Origin: Gonapodya sp. JEL0774
Lineage: Eukaryota > Monoblepharomycota > Monoblepharidomycetes > Monoblepharidales > Gonapodyaceae
Assembly: GCA_027604505.1 (NCBI GenBank)
Contig: JADIIX010000001.1
Span: 124,001-188,000 of the forward strand
Direction of reading: 5' to 3'
DNA: 64,000 nt
Below the pieces are notes generated by a model. That model did no database searches. It had not been told where the DNA came from and saw only the letters and a list, made by a program, of their open reading frames with translations. This document shows positions 23,382 to 37,400 of this stretch, one piece after another (positions within the stretch are counted from its first letter, which is position 1; each line of letters begins with the position of its first letter). The position numbers and the translations under genes are program-made.

Positions 23382-26300
23382 TCACATCAAGCCCGCTGCC
23401 CCCCGCCCTACTACACCCGGCCCAACTTCAATCCCCGCGACAACCGCCGGCTCACTGACCGCCTTGCGGAACGGCCACAATCCAACCATCCCATCTCGCA
23501 ACTCTGGTTCTCTACGCTCAGGTTGCCCTGCGCGTGCCCGTCGGCGTTTCTTGCGGATAAAGTGGAGGTAGTCCCGCCGAGGCAACAAATTTGCAGTGTA
23601 CTGAGTTGGGTCGCGTGGTTCAACCCCCTTGTTTTCGCTAACGCAAGCATCACCACGTCGACGGGCAGGTGATGTGGGAAACGTATGGCGATGTCGCCGC
23701 AACCAGCCCCACGGACCGCCACCCGTTTCATCGTCCCTTGCAGCTAGGCGAGCCCCCTCTAAAACCGATAACGGCCTGAGTGCGGATTCAAGTACATCCT
23801 TTGCGCGCGGTGAAGGGGTTTGCAAGGAGGCGGTGGCCGGAAAGGTAATGCGTGAGAAACGTTGCGCGGCGGTGGAGGAGGAGGAAGAGGATGAAGGGGA
23901 CTTAGAAGATAGGGAGCGGAGTGCAAAGCTACCGGCTGGTTCGCCGAAGTAAGTTGCCGGGGAGCGGAGTGATGCAGGGGCGTGACTGAAAGAGGAGGCG
24001 CCAGCAGGTGCTGAATACCTTGACGGATGTGACTGTGCATGAGACGGTGGAGGCGGTCCACCAACACGTGTATAGCCATTTTTTTCTGGGCTATCAGACC
24101 ATGGATTATGCGTGAATGTCTGATCCGTTAATGGCGACAGCGATGGCAATACGCTGGGGAGGAGGTCGCGCCAGGAGGGTGAGTACTGTAACACATGGGG
24201 ATTGAGCGCGGCGGGTGCGCCAAGGCTTGGCCTCAAGAATGATGACGCAGCAGAGACAAGGTCTATTCCGTCAGTGTCGCGATCAGAGTCCGTGCGTAGC
24301 CCCTCTAAATGGTCGCCAGCAGCACGCTTGCTTCCTGGTAAGGGCGGCAAGGCTCCGTCGTCCATTCTCCATTTCTCCCGATTTTGAGCTGACTCTGACT
24401 CGTCCTTGCCTTTCCTTTTTGCAGAATCTGCGTATTTTCCCCTTCCGATCATTGTCGCTAGTCCGCGAACCTTGTTGAGGACACCATGGCTGCGCATGTC
24501 AAAAAACGCTTTGGCGTATTCAGCTGGTGTCACGTTGACATCATAATCAAGAGCAGTCAAGTAGAAGCGTTCGAGAGCGTTGCTAAACGAAAGTAGAAAA
24601 GGTTCGGGGAGCGGGGTTTTAATAGTGACCAATATGGAGCGTCAACAAAAACATTTCGAGCGAAGATGTTGACTCACATGTCCTCTACCTCACATTCGAC
24701 GGCACCACCCTGCCCTCCTTCCGCTCCTACAAAGTCAACATTCCACACAGCACAGTCATCCCAAACTTTTGCCGCCACAACCAAACTACCCAGGATAGCC
24801 CGGCGCCACGTGTCGCCACAAAGTAGAACCTCCTTTTCCTGGGAGGGCGAAAGAAGACGAGACAAGTAGATCAGCGATATTGGACAAAGCTCAGGAGGCA
24901 AGTCAGCTGAGTGGAATATGTGTGAGAGGAACGCATGTACTTGTGGGAGCGAGGGTGGAGTGTGAGGGGTTTGGTTGTAGTGTTGGGGACTAGTTGCCTG
25001 TGACAGCGCAGAGTAGAAGGCTATACTTGAGCGCACTAGAAAAACATCTCCCATAGCTATTGATATTCATAAACTCGTGAACGCACCGGGAACATTGGAT
25101 GCTGAGACTCGCTCAACATTGCTTGTGCGCGAGAAAATGCTTGTGAGTACGACGGTAGCGCAGATGCAGACGAGTGCTTTGATCGCGATTTTGCTATCGC
25201 AGCGGCGTGTTGATCAGACCAAATTAGAGGGTGAAGATGAGCGGCGAGACTGTTCGATGTGAAGATGATCCGTGATCGTCAGCACCAGCATCACTCTCCA
25301 ACATCCACAATATGTCAAGTTTTAACGAACCATTCTACCGCCTCACTTCTTCCAATTGTGGCTATGGTCTCCTCCACTAGGAGTGTCCCCGTACTAGAGA
25401 ACTTGCCAACACCATAGGCAAGTGCAAGGTTCGACGAGTTACTCAACGGAGCTTCAGCGCTGGTGTCAGGGACGGTCCCCGCGTACTGTCGAAAAGGTGA
25501 TAATGGTGTCGATGCGGTAGGGTGCCCGCCAACAACTTTACTCCCACTCCTGATGTTATCTCTCACCACTGAGTCGCATCCGACGTTGTGTAACATATCG
25601 TGTCCATCTTTAAGGTCCTGTTGTGCTCTCGGCACCATCACAGCTGCTGGTAATGCCGGAACAGGGGCCGACCATGTTGTCGATCCAGACCCTGATCCGG
25701 TCGGGGACGCAAGCCAGCCTCTCAACAAATCCGGAATGTGAACAAATCCAGCATTCTGAGATGAAAAGTTGCCGAGAGGCCCACCAGGGATAGGTGTCGA
25801 CGTAGATGTGTGAGAGGCAGACGAGGAACGTGATGATCGGGCAGAGCGGTTCGCCCGTAAGAGGTGAGGGGCCATGGTCTTTTGTGCGATGGAACTGGCT
25901 GTGCTGCTAGGTGGTTTCGAAGATATGATCGGAAAGGGGAACTTTTCTGGAAGCGAAGGTCCCGGCGGAATTCCGGCCGCAGTCGTCGAGGAGACTGCTC
26001 GTTTCTCCAGCGGAGACGGGGAAGATAACGAATAGGCGCCGACGAAAGAATCTGTTGATTCTGGCATGAAAAGTTGGTTATGAAGGGAGGAATGTGGGCG
26101 AGATTTGAATATTGTGGTACCTGAAGAGGAGGCAGTCGCGGTGGTGGCGTATGCGGTGGTAAGTGCTGCAAAAGGAGGCACAGGTTTTGCTCGAGTGGAG
26201 GTGGGCGGTGAGAGAGGAATGGGATGAGACGGTAAAACTGGCAGTGGGCGGAAGGAGACAACGGGTGCGGGGGTCGAGTTGAAAGAGTTGGAAGATGACG

Positions 26301-27787
26301 AGGGTGTGGAAAAGGACGCAAGCATGACTGTAACGCCAGCCTCAAGGTCTGCAAGGACCTCGGCTGAGGACTTGTCGGGATTCGCCCAACGGGGACTGTG
26401 TTCCGTGGATTGGAGAGGGTTTCCATTTCCGTCCACGAGCGGATCACTTGAAACCTGAGCATCTGTGTCATTAAAGTGGTGGCAAGGTAAGCTTGTTATT
26501 TGTTTGTCATTGGAGACTGTGACAGCTTCTGAAATCCGGCGGTTATCAGTGCTCATTGTACTGGCACCAGAATCACCATCACCGCCTGAGAGAGTCCAGG
26601 ACACAATCGGTGCAGCTGGTGATAGTGGTGAAGCAAAAGACGATTTTAGAACACGATGAGAAGAGTCCGGTGACGATGACGTGGGGAGGTACAAGTCTTT
26701 CGTTGGTGCACGATGCTCGTACGGGGTGATTTGATGCGCGCTGCCAGTCTCACTACGTCCGCTTAAGTCTTGAGAAGGTGCATTGGCCCATGTTCCTCGT
26801 TCGAGAGAGACAGAGGCACGGTGGGAGAAAGGGCGGAATGGATGATAGGGAGGAGCACGGGCAAGAGTTGGATCGGCATGACTGGCACCAGTACCTGTAC
26901 CAACAGACGATAAAGGGTGGTGCGAGAATGCTGAGAGTGCAGATCGCCATAATGTTGCAAGTAGCGGGGCGAACGCAGGGCGGACAGACGATGAGGTCGA
27001 GATGGGGGGACCGTGAGGGCTAAAGTGCCTGTCACTTTGTGAGTCTGTTCGCATCACGATCTCTCTCTCTCCTTGTCCTTGTGCGGGGCTATCTTTTGCA
27101 TGAGGCTGGACCGCCCGTCCTTTCGCACTTCCGGAAAACTGTGCTGGGTTCCTGTGGAGTGACGCTGGAGATGATTCATTTGGAATGTGAGTATAAGGGC
27201 CGGCCTGGGGGGGCTGATCAGCTCGTGTTTCATTTCTATTTGCATTTGCTGAGACCAAGTGGAAAGGGCTGTGCGAATACCCAGTGGATTCATTTTTCGC
27301 ACTGGCGGTATGGGAGACAGGCCATTGATGAGCGAAGGGAAATGAAGGGGTTGTTGACCGAGAAAGAATTGAGAGAGGGAGGAGGGGCGGAGAGTGACCT
27401 TCTTGGAGAGCAGCACGGTTTTCGGAGTGGGTGTCGAAGTGGCATTGCCAGCAGAAGGCGGCACCATGACAATGGAGCAAAAAAGTCGAACGAAACGCAT
27501 CCAAAAGGCCAGGAGAACGAAAGAAAGGGTGTGATCACGTATCTCCACAATAACACCATGGTCCACTCACCACCGGTGCAACCATCGCTTCGTCCCCGCC
27601 CGTTTTGTCCGATAGATTCATTCACCACAAATGTATCATGAGCGTCACTGAACGATCCTGGACGCTCATCCGCTCTTGCCGACCCTCCCTCCAACCCATC
27701 AATCCCGCCACCTCGACTTTCCTGATGCTCCCTGTCGACTACATTGCCATCCCGCACAGTGAGAGGCTGCGACTGGCCGTTGCCCAT
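23382..27787 (-). CDS. CCNY: Cyclin-Y-like protein with N-myristoylation start and very long N-terminal extension
   Basis: Exons (minus): 27571-27787, 25331-27248, 25087-25193, 24678-25035 and 23382-24582, giving about 1,266 residues. The protein begins MGNGQSQ, which fits the N-myristoylation consensus (Gly2, Ser6) and mirrors the MGN start of animal cyclin Y. Exon 2 encodes about 640 mostly disordered Ser/Pro-rich residues, ending in GKFSSTGTLLVEETIA, like the segment before the cyclin box in cyclin Y. Exon 3 (IAIKALVCICATVVL) and exon 4 (WRRAILGSLVVAAKVWDDCA, then VWNVDF) form the cyclin fold. NALERFYLTALDYDVNVTP and EYAKAFFDMR continue it in exon 5. Family role: membrane-tethered partner of a PFTAIRE/Pho85-type CDK. 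Weak points are the exon 1-2 acceptor and the GTTCGT donor at 25330. Confidence 0.75.
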
Positions 27788-28499
27788 GAAGTACGGTGAT
27801 TGGGGGAGCTACTCAGTTACTGATGCCCCTACTGAACAGCCGCGCTCGTCCGATCCTTCTCAGATGGCCACCCCAATCTTATGGTCCCGGATCGCAGAAC
27901 AAGGCGTCCGAAAGTCCAGGGATCACTGATGCTGCTTAATGTATGCGATCCGATGTTCCGAATCGAAATATAGTTCCGGATCTGCCTGATGAGCGATGAA
28001 TTTTGGGACTCGAAGGGGCTCACGGGCAGCTCGTTCGTTTCGGCCCGTGATCAGGGAACAGTGATTTTCTGTGACAAAGCCTTGCAAACCAGTGGTGAAC
28101 GCGCATTGGCGAAACTGTTGCAAATGACATCATCTTTAAGGAATCAAGTATGCAGTTGTGTGGATTTATTCCATGCCATTAGTCATCAACATATTCCAAT
28201 ACGCATCGTATAGATAGAGTAGGTATTGTCCAAATAATGAAAGACTCCTTGTACGCAAAAAAGTTGATAATATGCCCAAGCAGGCCACACGATGCTACGA
28301 CTCTAGGAAAGAATCTGAGAGAACCTTGCAAGGACAACTGTCAGCAGGACCGGGTTGTCCAATGCCGAAGAACATGAAGGATTGATTGCATAAGAGCATT
28401 TGAAACTATTTTTCTGCAGATTTTCTTGGTGCGCTTTTTTGACTTTTTCTACCAGTCCCCATCTGGCATCCCATCGTCGACAAATTAGCTCCGCGTCCA
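27788..28499. other. Intergenic region upstream of the cyclin gene
   Basis: About 0.7 kb between the cyclin start (27787) and the 3' end of the giant glycosyltransferase gene (28500). Only short ORFs without family resemblance are seen. It should hold the cyclin promoter and the 3' UTR of the neighbour. Confidence 0.6.
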
Positions 28500-31400
28500 T
28501 TAAAGCGAACCCACGCTGTTCCGATTGTTGTTCGGGGTCTGTTGCTCGTACAATCGTCCGTAAAACTTTTTCCTCTGCTGTGTACCCTTCCGGACCAAGG
28601 TGCCTCGCCGGACGTACTCTACTGGAGGGACGTAAGCTGTGCCAAGGTAAAGCATCTGCTCATGAACACGCCAGTACTTAGCGATAGAGAATGTTTGAAT
28701 GGTACGTTCGCGGAGCAGGAGGCCGAGGTTGCGACGCGCATATTTTGTAGCATCCAATGTTGCGCGGGCATTGATTTCGGCAAGTCCCGATGGGCCGCGG
28801 GCCAGGAGGTCCGACAGGCGGACATCCGGAATCGCCGAAGAAGGGACCAAGGTGGAGAGGCCATCTGTCATCGCCAGGACCTTGACGATGGCCTCGGCGA
28901 GCTGGCGTGGCCGGGATGGGGGCACAATGGCTCCGTAGCACACACCCGTTGCAAGGTCACTGATGACTTCACGACTACCACCGACGTCAGTGCAGACCAC
29001 AGGAAGACCGCAAAGACCTGCTTCTCCGAGAGCAAGGGGAAGACCTTCGGTGATTGAAGAGTTAACAAAGACCCAGCCAGTTGGAAGGACAACGCCGGGG
29101 GAGCCGAGGCCTTTGAGGAAAACATTGGACTGGAGGTTGTTAGAGCTGATGAGAGACGTACACAGAGCTGTCCGAGAACAATAGTTTTGCGTTAGACTGT
29201 GAGACAATTTCGGGAGACGCGGTTGGAACGGAACCAGCTCGTAAGGCAAAACTCACTGGTGTACGCAGGGTCCTTCTCCGTACTTCCATATACATGTAGC
29301 TGGAAGTTTTTCCACCCAATCACATTCACTATGTGTGCCGCTGCATAAATAGCGTTCGCCACATCCTTTACCGGACTGACGTGACTTAACATCACCGCAG
29401 TGGGTGCCATCAATTCGGCAGATGGATTAGGCTTGAACTTGGCGACGTTCATACCGTTCACAACTGGACTGATCTTGAGCCGGGTTGCAGCATGAGAATC
29501 GGGGTCATCAAACTTGCCTGCGGCGGGGTTTTCAGGGAAGCAAATTACAAGAGACAAAGCATAAGAACAAGTCCACAAGTTTGCTACGAGAGCTGATGGA
29601 CCTGACTAACCTCCTCCCAAATGTGCCTCCCACATGGGGTTTTGAATGCTGGTGCACGGATTCACCGTATCGGCCCTCTGAACCACCAACCATGCTATCA
29701 GCCTGTTCAAGCCTGCAAGCACTGTCTGCACAAAGCGAGGCATGGTGTCGGCGTCGCAGAGTGCGAAGAGACGCTCGCGCCAAAGGATGCCGCTAGTGTT
29801 GAGCATTTTAAATACCAACAGTATCTCTATTGACACGAGGGCACAAACTCACTGGTCCCACAAAATCAACGTGGTACCACTAACGGCCTTGGCTACAACA
29901 CCTGTAATGGCTTGGATGCCGTGGTGGGAAAGGTGGAAGCATGCACGGCGATTGGGGAACGTCGGCAACTCAGCAGCGAGCGGAAGTAGCAGCTTTGTTA
30001 TGAGCGAGTAGGCAAGTCCTACTTCGTGCAGGGTAGCTGGTACGCGTACACATAGATACGACGGTGAGTGGTCAGTAATTGTTGACAGAAAGATCTCCAA
30101 AGAATTCATTGCTCACGATTCTCCACTGCCAAGGATGATTCATCATCCCTTTCCGAGCACGTTTGTAACACAGCTGCGACAAATGCATCAATCGTCCGAT
30201 GATGCTCCCAGCTTCTTGTCCAATCGTGACTCTGCCCAAAGATGTACAGGTTCACAAATATCGCTTCATAGCCCTCCACCTTCGATTCTACAAGGTTATC
30301 GTCGAAGATTCCGCGGACTAATCCCTGGATGAGTGGAACGAAAACTGACCGGATTACAGTAGCGGACGTGCGAGTGCGACGCAGCTCCAGCTCGGGTGCT
30401 GGAATTGTTCGTCGGAAGTTCTCATTTGCGTTGCCGTAATCAAGATCCCAGATGATGAGATAGTAAATTGCTGAATTCGGAAGAAACAAATTTTACCAAT
30501 TTGACACCTATTTTTTTTTTTGTTTGATATTCTCACCATCAATGTGCTTTTCAAGCTGGTACTCTCTTTGAGGAACCTCCGCGGTTCCTAATTCGGCCAA
30601 ACAAGTCCATCGAACGCGTTCGAGGAAGTTGACAAGGTCTCTGTATCATTTTATCAGAAGATGAACGTGAGTGATACCGATTCCATTCTCATACCTGACC
30701 TGTGAATCGCTCACCTTCTACAAGAACCCACCCCACCGCCACCAGTCGGGTAAGTACCCGAGTCCACGGCGACAGTCTTAATCACGTTATTGTCGTGATC
30801 CACCTGCGAGGCAATAAGGGAACTATCCCCTCCCGCCGCCAGCTCAATAAGGTCCGCCATGCGTACGTTCATCGACGAGCACCGCGTCTCGGGCGTGTCA
30901 GGAACGTTCACGACAACGTCAAGAACTTCTTTGTTCCTTTGAAGCTGTTCAATAGCCCCCTCGAAGTCTCCAACATCGCGCTTTTGAAAATACCTAAATA
31001 GCAGGGGCTCATTGCGCAGGAACACTTCAAGATCCAATGTTCGTGCGATTGCACCTGGTATCTGCTGCAACCTCCACTGTGCCCACAGCTCTTCACGTGA
31101 GCGAGCCGTGCTGTAAGGTTCGTCGTAAAATTCGACGTGAGTGATACGTCCCCACTCCCGAACCGCTTTCACATCCAGCTTGTATGTGAGAAATTCGTTC
31201 GACAAATGATATGCCACCGGTGGTCGTCGCTTCAAAAGACGGTAAGGATCAATGGAGATGAAGGGAGGGACAGGTGCAGTATCCTCGCCCCCGGTTGCAT
31301 CGTACTGGACACAGTCTGATGGAGAAACACATGGGTCAGTCTCCCGTCTTTCCAGTATTCCAAAAAAGAGAACGAAGCGCTTACCCATTTTTACGTGCTG

Positions 31401-34400
31401 TGGGTGGGAGTAATCAAATCGGATCCGGTAGAACGTTTCCCCCATCCTGAAGTCAGCATAGGAGAACTTGGGAGTCGCTCCTGTGTCTGGGCGCCAACCA
31501 CGAGAAAGATGGGCCACAAGATTCCAATCCTCTTCAAGAGACTGATATTCAACATAGTGCAGAACACCGCCCGTCGAGTAGTGGTACGTCGAAAAGATTT
31601 CGATGGGGGTACCATCTCGGTCCGCCCGAATCTTGGCGTTCGTAACATAGCTCGAGTCTGGAACAAAGTGCTGGGTCTCCTTCCACGCTGGTTCTTGCTC
31701 CAAATCCTCACACTTTAGATAGTCAGTGTCAAAAGCACCCGCAAGCATTATTCTTTTCTCGGGATATATCGCTTGCTTGCTGGCATACTCGTAGATGGCT
31801 GTGTAGCCACTAGAGAATTGCTCCCATATAAGACGGTTGGTAGCATCGAAGAAAGCCTGGCTGTGAGGTTTGTCTTTTGGACCCGGCTTCCAATCAAGAG
31901 GCTTTTGACCTGAACCCCATTCAAGAGTAAACGGACTTGCCATATCAAACAGAAGATGAAAGGAATAAAACTAACCTTTGTATCGAGACATGCAGGTAAG
32001 TGATGATTTGGTTGACGGTACTCTCACACTGAATGCGTTTCTATTCCTGAAGTCAAAGAAATTGATCCGCTGCACCGTAGTGACATTGCCACCATACCAC
32101 CATCGAGGTTTGGAGAAATAGAACACTCGCTGCAATCCTCTTAACCTTTTCTCGAGGGTGTTGATCCCTGCCAAGCGACGGTAAAGAAGAAACTTCTTCA
32201 GCTGAAGTGCGATTAGACTGCTCGCTCCATAGATGGTGGCCAGAAGGTGACGGGAGACGAAGGACATTCTTGCAGCTGCAAGCTCGCGACCGAAGCGTGA
32301 ATCCGCAATGAGCGCGAGGAAGACAAGCAACAGCGGGATTCGGAAAGAGGACATAATTTTGACCCCCGCACTTGGGTCTTCATCAAATCCGTAGGCATCC
32401 ATCATATGCTGAGGTGGTCGAGCAGCCGCCCTTGTGTCTTTCGACGCCGCCAAGATTTCTCCAGCAAACGTCCCAATCTCCAGTGCCAATTCCGCAGCGA
32501 CGATTCGGCGTGCTTGATCGGGGTTGACCACTCTGCGAGCACTCTGGAGCGCAAAGGAACGTTGGTAACGACAGTCCTATTGTCATATCCATAGACACAC
32601 CGCCATACGCACCTCAATCGCTTCCAACACAGCAGCACCTTGAGGTAAGCCCCCTCTTCGCAGAAGATCCGCAATGAATGTGTGTAGATTCTTCGCAAAC
32701 GCATGCTCTGTGTTACAGTGAAGGCGATTCACATCCGTTCGACTCCTGCTGGTAACATCTAACGAAGTTGCGCTGGCAAGTCCATTGTGGCCGTTTCCTC
32801 CACTCAATCCACCCCGTTTGAACAGAATGTGCGTAGCAGAAATCGAATCCGTGTGAGTGTAGCCCTGAACACATTCCAAGTACTCATGAGCGAGGACCTC
32901 AAGTACAAACGATCCCTCATCAGGGCAACCTGGAGGAATGGCAGTGAAAATTTCTAAGGTTCCTGTCTCTCTGATCATAGAAGCAACGGCGAGCATAGTC
33001 CTGCCCAATTGAGTTCCAAGCTCCGGGGGCACCACGTATACAATGACTCTACCCGCCCGGAATCGGTCTACAGCCTCCACCATATGCTCAACAAGTCGCG
33101 GAAAAGCTATGCGCTCCAGAGCATTGAGATTCAAAGGTGTAGAGGTAACTTGGCCAATTACGTCCCACATGAAACGGGATTTTGGCTCAATCCGATGAAA
33201 GAGCTTTCTCTGCTGCCTCAGGTCCATGAAGAGTTCCATGCGCTCCCGCTCGCTATTGTCGCTTGAGGATTCCCCGATTCTCTTGAATCCACTCGTGTTC
33301 AAATTAGGAGACAAACGGAACTCTCTCTGACGGAGGACAGAGTCACGCCATGACAGCCAAATTGCAACACAAGCAAACATCCATGTTGACCCGGCGCTGA
33401 CGGCGAGCAACAAGATCCTCGATTTTGTGAAAAAGAGCATGGCAGTCGACCCACCGACGCCTCCCAAGAATATTATCAACATCGCGGTATTTAACGCCGC
33501 TTCGTTGGCAATAAACAGTTTGTGAAATAGCGCGACAAGAAGGCCAGCGTATGAGATGCTGGCGAGAGCGTAAGGGATAACAATGTTCGAGTTTCCGTAC
33601 ATCGATTTTGCACCACCAAGCGTGATTAGAGTGAACACCACGAGAAGTTCTGCCAGGAACAGCGATAACTCTTTCACATAAATAGCCCTGGAAGCTTTCT
33701 CGTACTTTATAATAATCTCGGAGGGCGCAGAGCCCTTCTTCAGACGGTAATTCTTCCCAGACATATCAGAGGCATAGATATGAAGAAGAGCGATTTCGAG
33801 GAAACCAGTACCGACTAGAATGAAGAGTGTTGCCAAGCGAATACCGCTGACAAAATCCTGGTCTTCAACAGTGGACGACGCTGTCGAGAACAGAATGGTG
33901 CTTCCTGTGGCAAACAAAGTTGCCCATCGATCCATGAATATGAAGAGGAAGTACAGTACTCCGAAGATAATCGCGGGGCCTTCAATGCTGAAGAAGACGT
34001 CACCACGGTTCAACTTCTCTGCCTGATATTTCGCTTTCAGCTTTGTGACAGCTTGCGACACGGTCGAATCCCACTCCTTTCCGAAACGATGTGGCTCTGT
34101 GATACCCTGTTGAGGCAGATACCAATCCATAAGCGGTTTTTCAAGCTTCCACTGGAGGGCTCTATCCTTGACGATATCGTTACCCCGCCGCATCCTGAAG
34201 AGGGAGAACTGTCGTTGCTGAACGCTCCCCTGAACTTTCTTCGCATAGTACTCGCGAGCAGCTCTCTTCCACAGGCGAAGGCGTTCTTGATACTGCGGGT
34301 GCGATTCCGAAAAGTAGGCAGGCTTCGGGTGTTTCCTCTCAAATAGAGCAATGATTGCGTTTTCGCTGGGAAGACTGATTTTTTTGGGCCAATCAAGCAG

Positions 34401-37400
34401 ACCTTTGGAAATGGAGCTCAGCTGCACCACAATCAATCAATTCAATATCTCAGTATACAGAAAGCATATAGGTTCAGGCCGTAGATGAAGACATACCCGT
34501 TGAAGCAAGAAGAAGTCCGCAATCATGAGGCTGCCAATGTAGAGAGCAAATATTTGTGGTGATGTCGCCTTCCGAAGACCATACTTCGTTACCAGTGGGG
34601 CAGCGCACAGGAAAATGACAGAGATAAGAACGGATTGGGGACCCTCACTGAAAACTGAGTAGTGAATGTTTGGACTTCCTCGTTATGTTCACTTGCAACG
34701 TACCTCAAGAAGAAGTAACGGGTCGGGTCCCTAACGATGAGCAGAGTCCCGAACAGCATCATGTACAAAATGAAAAAAAAGGCGTAAGGAGCAAGCATAA
34801 GCTCTGGTAGCATTGCCTGCCATCCGCCCTCTAATGTACTCAAAACGGCGAAGGGAACTGTCAGTAAAATGGACGACAGAGCCGCAATAATCAAGGTCAT
34901 AGAAAGCTTTTGAAACACAATTTCGAAAAACACCGGATACGCTTTGCTATAAATGTAAAGTGACGCTGATCGTGCGACTAAGGCAGAAAGCAATGCAGTC
35001 ATTATGTACAACCGAAGGGCAGACATCGGCACTTGATAGCACGCACCGGAATTCAAAATAGCACCAACGATGGGAAAAGAAATGAGCAACACAATCGAAA
35101 TGTGACTCTGAATTGTGCTGGTTAGCCGATCAGTGTAGAATATTCCAGAGCCAAACACCGTAATCAAAACAATATCCACAATGACTGGGTAGACAAAGAT
35201 GAACGAATTGAAGAACTATTGTAAAAATAAATTTGTGTGCTATTCAGCAAAGGCATGAGCTCGTCAGTCAAGTACGGCAGCACCTACATCCTTCGCGACG
35301 TCACGGTAGCTAGAATCTTTCTCGATTTCCAGCTCAACATTGTCAGGGCGTTCCTCCAGTCTGATAGTTTCATTCCTAAGAGTATCGTGCAGTGGACGCG
35401 ATAGCTCCAGCGACGTCTTGTCGAACATATAGTTGAGGTTACGTTGGGTGGTGATCATCTCTAATGCTACTGCAACCTGATCGCTATCTGGTAGAAACCG
35501 GGGATTCTTCTCTTTGCTGGCTACCTTCAATTCCTCCCACGCGAGACGTCTGCAAACTTTCCAAAGGGACATGAAAATAAGACAGGCCAATCGAGCTGCA
35601 ACTTCGGATTTAAGCATAGAGTCCAGGAAGTGGATCAACGCTTGGAACTTCTGGCGGCCCTGTGCAAGGAGTAAGAACCTCCCAATTTCCATATACAGAC
35701 GGCTCTCGAAAGCATTGGTAGCTTTGAACTCATTGACAACAAAATCCATTACTTTTGCTTCGTATTCACGCTTTGCGGTTAGCTCGTAAGTCGAGAGATC
35801 CGTGACGTGTCGTTGGATGAGCCATGCATACGACCGAATGGGAGCTTCCGCATCTATCCTGAGAACAGCATCACACCGAACATCTCGGAATAGTTGCAGA
35901 GCAGCTAGATCAGTTGGGCTCGAGTTCTGAATCTCGATTGCCACCCGTGATGGCATTGGAAGGTGTGTTGGTGATATGGTGGTGTCGTTGAGCATTGCTG
36001 CGATAAATGACTCTCCTACGACGGCCAGCGAAGGATTTACTCCGCAACGATGTTGGAGATACAGGTTAAAGACGACCTCTTCGGGTCTGGGGTGGTTGTC
36101 TACGATGTTGGTAATCTTGTGACATCCAGCGCAGAATGAGAGTGACTAACAAGCTACTTACCAGACACAAAGACCACCATCACATTGTCTTCAAATTGCA
36201 TGGAAGTGCCACCAACGCCCCACACAGGCGAGTATGGTACTTCCTTCTCAGCTTCATCATGAACGATAAAGGACGCTCTGCTGGACAAGAACACCTGGAC
36301 CAGATCTTTTTCCAAGTCTTTTCGCAGTCTTGCAGCAGCACCAACAAAGGTGCTGAAGTCCGTCTTCCGAACTCCAGGAAGCATATCTGATGTGAACGGC
36401 CATCCGTCCCGAACAGAATCCAAAGCCTTCACTAACTTCCTAAACTTTGGTGTGGTCTGCTCAGCAGCACCTGCAGCAGGTGGGACGTCTGTCGATGTCT
36501 TGAACGACGAAAGTAGCTGACGCTCCAGCAAACGGCACATTGCATCGAACACAATCCCGGCCACGACGCATGTCCTGCGCGGACAGGGAGGGCCACCAAA
36601 GTATCCACAGCTGACGGCATTTCCAACGGCTAGCGCACGACAGCTGGCGTGCAGAAGCTCCACTTGCCCGGCAAGGCCTTCACCAGGCCGAGTTGCCGTC
36701 AGAGTACCGTCCACTGTACCCCGCAACGCGCGATCGAAGTCAAATGGGTGAGGCCCCGAGGGTGGTGTGGGCTTGAGGTAAATACTTCCCCGAAAATCGT
36801 CTTCTCCATTCACGAGCTCAAATGCCTCTTGGAAAGCAGGTACGGTTGCCTTGACCTGGGCAAGCACTGCCATGGACGCTTGCACCGAGACAACTCCGCC
36901 CCCGGAAGACCGAGCACACTCCTCCCGCCATGCTTGCTCGACACGATCTTTCAACTCAAGCACTGCCGGGTCCCCAGTGGTCCACTCGAATATATCAGCA
37001 TCACGAGCCTTTGGTGGGGACGGGAAGAGATCTGATTGATTATTGTAGCTTTCGTCGCGAGCAAGCCATGGAATGAACTTCCGCTCGTCTGCCCAGGTAA
37101 GGCGGAATCGGTCGATGGCAGGGGGAAGCAGACCAGAACGGTAGTGGGTCACATCAAAGCAGGCGAAATCACTACGAATGGTGGATTCGTCGACCAATGT
37201 TTTGATCAAAAGCTCGAACTCCTGGCGCTCAGTACCAACACGGTAGCGTTGTGACGGGAAAGACTCCTGTTTGATGAGAAAACCGACAGGGTAGAGGGAC
37301 CCTTCGGAGCAAACAACTAAACAATGCATACCTCATCTACTAGAACTGCCGAATCCCTGAACACGAAACCGTTGAGTTCATCCCTGCACAAATCGAACAT

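Noticed and set aside
27788-28300. Short plus-strand ORFs upstream of the cyclin gene
   Set aside because: No recognisable domain, no convincing splice sites, and they overlap the expected promoter and 3' UTR.
29535-29833. Several plus-strand ORFs across the glycosyltransferase gene
   Set aside because: Antisense to exons that align with the GT4 family over consecutive phase-matched junctions.
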